This document shows, in pieces, positions 36,044 to 40,194 of a DNA stretch of 40,194 nucleotides. Position 1 is the stretch's first letter, and each line of letters opens with the position of its first letter. The position numbers and the translations under genes were made by a program. This DNA is from Acidiferrobacterales bacterium (GTDB taxonomy: Bacteria; Pseudomonadota; Gammaproteobacteria; Acidiferrobacterales; JAJDNE01): assembly GCA_022340825.1 (NCBI GenBank), contig JAJDNE010000050.1:1-40194 (forward strand). The letters are read 5' to 3'. The notes beneath the pieces were generated by a model. It did not search any database, was not told the origin of the DNA, and was given only the letters and a program-made list of their open reading frames with translations.

Positions 36044-37237
36044 GTGCCTTGGAATGTACCGGGTGGATCCGGAGACAAAGATCCTTGGGGACAGAGCGGT
36101 CGGGGAAATCAGGGGCCACCTGATCTCGATGAGATCGTCCGCAAGATACAGAACAAGCTAGGCGGGATTTTCGGCGGAAAGGGCGGCGGTCGGTCGGGCA
36201 GTAACGGTGCCGGTGGCGGTCTGGGTGCCGGCATAATCATCGCCATCCTGCTCGGCGTCTGGCTCGTGACCGGGTTCTATGTCGTGCAACAGGGCGAACG
36301 TGGCGTGGTTTTACGTTTCGGCAAGAAAACGGAAGTGACCACTGCCGGCCTGCGCTGGCACCTGCCATGGCCGGTTGAACGCGTGGAGAAGGTTAACGTT
36401 GAAGAGGTATCGGTTCTCGAGGTTGGTTACCGCACCAATTTGCGTACCGCTGCCAAGACCAAGGTTGCACGTGAAGCGGTAATGCTGACCCAGGACGAGA
36501 ATATCATTGATATCGAGTTCGCGGTTCAGTATCGCATTAGCGACGCCAGTGACTTCCTGTTTAATGTACGCGACCCGCGCGGCACTATCTTCCAGGCAAC
36601 AGAATCCGCAATTCGCGAGATTGCCGGCAAGAACACCATGGATTTTATTCTTACCGGTGGTCGTGAAGAGATTGGCCAAAAGACGCGCACGGTTTTGCAG
36701 GAGATCCTGGATCGCTACAAGACGGGTATCCTGATCACGCAATTGCGAGTACAGGGCGCGCAACCGCCGGCAGAAGTGAAGGCGGCATTCGATGATGCAG
36801 TCAAGGCGCGAGAAGATGAGCAACGCATCAAGAACGAAGCCGAAGCCTACTCAAATGACATTCTGCCGCGTGCACGTGGTGGAGCTGCTCGACAGCTGTC
36901 TGAAGCGGAAGGCTACAAGGCCAGTGTGATTGCCCGGGCAGAAGGTGATGCGCGACGCTTTAGTGCCATTGCCCGTGAATACGCCAAGGCGCCGCGAGTA
37001 ACCCGCGACCGGCTGTACCTGGACACAATTGAACAAATTCTAACCAAGAGCACCAAGGTGTTTGTCGACCAGAAGGGTGGCAACAACCTGCTCTACTTAC
37101 CATTGGACAAGCTGATGCAGCGTGCTGCCGAACAGGTAGAGCCATCGACGCCGGCAAATGAAACAGCTACGCCGGAACAGCAGCCTTCAATTCGTGATCG
37201 ATTGCGTGAACGTGCGCCGGTAAGGAGGGTGCCATAA
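36044..37237 (+). CDS. hflK: HflK, membrane SPFH protein of the FtsH modulator complex
   Basis: A 397-residue bitopic membrane protein that with HflC forms a large cage around the FtsH protease. The N-terminus is Gly-rich and cytoplasmic (GGSGDKDPWGQSGRGNQGPPD), followed by one membrane helix (IIIAILLGVWLVTGFYVV) and the SPFH/band-7 domain (QQGERGVVLRFGK). A GTG start at 36044 has AAGGAG upstream. Its stop codon overlaps the hflC start by one base (TAATG). Confidence 0.96.
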   Translation: MPWNVPGGSGDKDPWGQSGRGNQGPPDLDEIVRKIQNKLGGIFGGKGGGRSGSNGAGGGLGAGIIIAILLGVWLVTGFYVVQQGERGVVLRFGKKTEVTTAGLRWHLPWPVERVEKVNVEEVSVLEVGYRTNLRTAAKTKVAREAVMLTQDENIIDIEFAVQYRISDASDFLFNVRDPRGTIFQATESAIREIAGKNTMDFILTGGREEIGQKTRTVLQEILDRYKTGILITQLRVQGAQPPAEVKAAFDDAVKAREDEQRIKNEAEAYSNDILPRARGGAARQLSEAEGYKASVIARAEGDARRFSAIAREYAKAPRVTRDRLYLDTIEQILTKSTKVFVDQKGGNNLLYLPLDKLMQRAAEQVEPSTPANETATPEQQPSIRDRLRERAPVRRVP

Positions 37238-38109
37238 TGAATCAAACCAAAATGGTTGCCGTCATTGGTTTGCTGGCGATCTTAACTATCACCGCGCTCT
37301 CTGTTTTTTATACAGTGGACGAGCGTGAAAAGGCGATCGTTATTCGTTTGGGTAAAGTGGTTCGCTATGATGATGAACCAGGCCTGCACTTGAAATGGCC
37401 GGTGGCAGAAGAGGTACGCTTCTTCGATTCACGCATCGTGACACTGGATGCACCGCCTCAGCGTTACCTGACTGAAGAAAAGAAATCGCTGGAAGTAGAT
37501 TCATTCGTCAAATGGCGCATTGTCGACACCCTGAAGTATTACCTGACGGTTGGAGGTGATGAGTCTCGTGCCAATACCCGCCTCAGCCAGCTAGTCGACG
37601 ACGGCTTGCGTTCGGAGTTCGGCAAACGACCGCTAAAGGATGTGGTGTCGGGAGACCGTCGCGAAATTATGCAGATACTGCGCGTTAACACAGCGCAAGC
37701 TGCCAGTCGCTTCGGTATCGAGGTGATTGATGTGCGCCTTCAGCGTGTTGATCTGCCAACAGACGTAAGCGAGTCGGTCTACCGAAGGATGGAGGCAGAA
37801 CGTGCCCGAATTGCGAAAGAACTGCGAGCGCAAGGTGCCGAGGCCGCTGAAAAGATTCGAGCCGATTCAGAACGCCAGCGCGATATTATGCTGGCAGAGG
37901 CCTATCGTGACGCGGAACGTATTCGTGGTGAGGGCGACGCCAGGGCGACTGCAATCTACGCCAAGGCATTCAACACCAACCCCGAGTTTTACCGACTGTA
38001 TCGTAGCCTGAACGCCTACAAGGCAACCTTCAAAGACAAAAGCGATATTATGGTTATCGATCCCAGTTCCGAGTTCTTCAAGTACCTGAAGAGCCCGGCG
38101 ATTCGATGA
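37237..38109 (+). CDS. hflC: HflC, membrane SPFH protein of the FtsH modulator complex
   Basis: A 290-residue partner of HflK. One N-terminal membrane helix (VIGLLAILTITALSVFYTV) is followed by the band-7 domain (DEREKAIVIRLGKVVR) and a long charged coiled coil (RARIAKELRAQGAEAAEKIRADSERQRD). Translational coupling to hflK is indicated by the TAATG overlap, and AAGGAGG lies just before it. The small DUF2065 gene that often follows hflC is not present; hisZ comes next. Confidence 0.96.
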   Translation: MNQTKMVAVIGLLAILTITALSVFYTVDEREKAIVIRLGKVVRYDDEPGLHLKWPVAEEVRFFDSRIVTLDAPPQRYLTEEKKSLEVDSFVKWRIVDTLKYYLTVGGDESRANTRLSQLVDDGLRSEFGKRPLKDVVSGDRREIMQILRVNTAQAASRFGIEVIDVRLQRVDLPTDVSESVYRRMEAERARIAKELRAQGAEAAEKIRADSERQRDIMLAEAYRDAERIRGEGDARATAIYAKAFNTNPEFYRLYRSLNAYKATFKDKSDIMVIDPSSEFFKYLKSPAIR

Positions 38110-38147
38110 AACCGGTAGCAAGGAAAGAATCGCAGTAGCGTGTTGCA

Positions 38148-38183
38148 CCAGCGGAATACCGGCCAGTTCCGGTTTTCCGCTGG
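38148..38183 (+). terminator. Long stem-loop after hflC
   Basis: CCAGCGGAA-T-ACCGG pairs with CCGGT-T-TTCCGCTGG (14 of 15 positions, loop CCAGTT). No clear T-run follows (CGCTTTGCGC), so it may be a Rho-assisted terminator or a 3'-end stability structure between hflC and hisZ. Confidence 0.55.
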
Positions 38184-38238
38184 CGCTTTGCGCAATTAAA
38201 TAATAAATTTCACTAGTCCCCGATTTCAGGTAATTATC

Positions 38239-40194
<1,956 letters not shown>

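Overview
The window looks like chromosome from a sulfur-oxidising gammaproteobacterium, probably a chemolithotroph related to Chromatiales/Ectothiorhodospiraceae-type lineages. The main evidence is a complete reverse-acting dissimilatory sulfite reductase operon in the order dsrABEFHCMKLJOPNR, which contains the oxidiser-type genes dsrEFH and dsrL. The gammaproteobacterial block miaA-hfq-hflX-hflK-hflC-(hisZ)-purA supports the same placement. The window shows no IS element, phage, CRISPR array, tRNA or rRNA that I can recognise.

Layout. (1) 1-1150: two minus-strand genes for exported proteins, an FG-GAP repeat protein cut by the window edge and a small unknown secreted protein. They are followed by about 580 bases of AT-rich DNA without a gene. 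(2) 1731-5416: cysG (siroheme synthesis, + strand) converges on a NarX/NarL-like two-component pair on the minus strand. The kinase has no periplasmic sensor but has a four-cysteine GAF domain. (3) 5541-18317: the dsr operon on the minus strand. Its promoter region carries a TTGA-N6-TCAA (FNR/CRP-family) box placed exactly 22 nt from a TATATA -10. Stem-loops lie in the dsrA-dsrB, dsrC-dsrM and dsrP-dsrN gaps; the dsrC-dsrM one looks like a terminator or attenuator. (4) 18843-22725: a divergent + strand cluster of a TauD-like dioxygenase, a 68-aa unknown, a 234-aa helical unknown, a Cas6/Cmx6-family CRISPR-RNA endonuclease homologue with no CRISPR locus in view, a cysteine-less DsrC paralogue (RspA type) and a two-domain rhodanese. 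(5) 23071-28243: katG (with a second FNR-type box), a thioredoxin, two more Fe(II)/2-oxoglutarate oxygenases, a 64-aa protein and a TSUP exporter. (6) 28247-30571: a Sel1-repeat protein and two conserved unknowns. (7) 30665-40194: housekeeping genes prfB (with the programmed +1 frameshift), lysS, miaA, hfq, hflX, hflK, hflC, hisZ and purA (cut by the window edge).

How it works together. CysG makes siroheme, and DsrN is thought to amidate it for DsrAB. DsrAB oxidises sulfur delivered by DsrEFH and DsrC. DsrMKJOP links DsrC to the quinone pool and periplasm, and DsrL passes electrons to NAD(P)+. The flanking TauE-like exporter, rhodanese, KatG and thioredoxin fit a sulfur- and oxidant-handling neighbourhood. 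The most unexplained part is the Cas6-like/RspA/dioxygenase cluster sharing an intergenic region with the dsr promoter. A Cas6-fold RNA-processing protein, apparently detached from CRISPR, sits among sulfur-trafficking genes.
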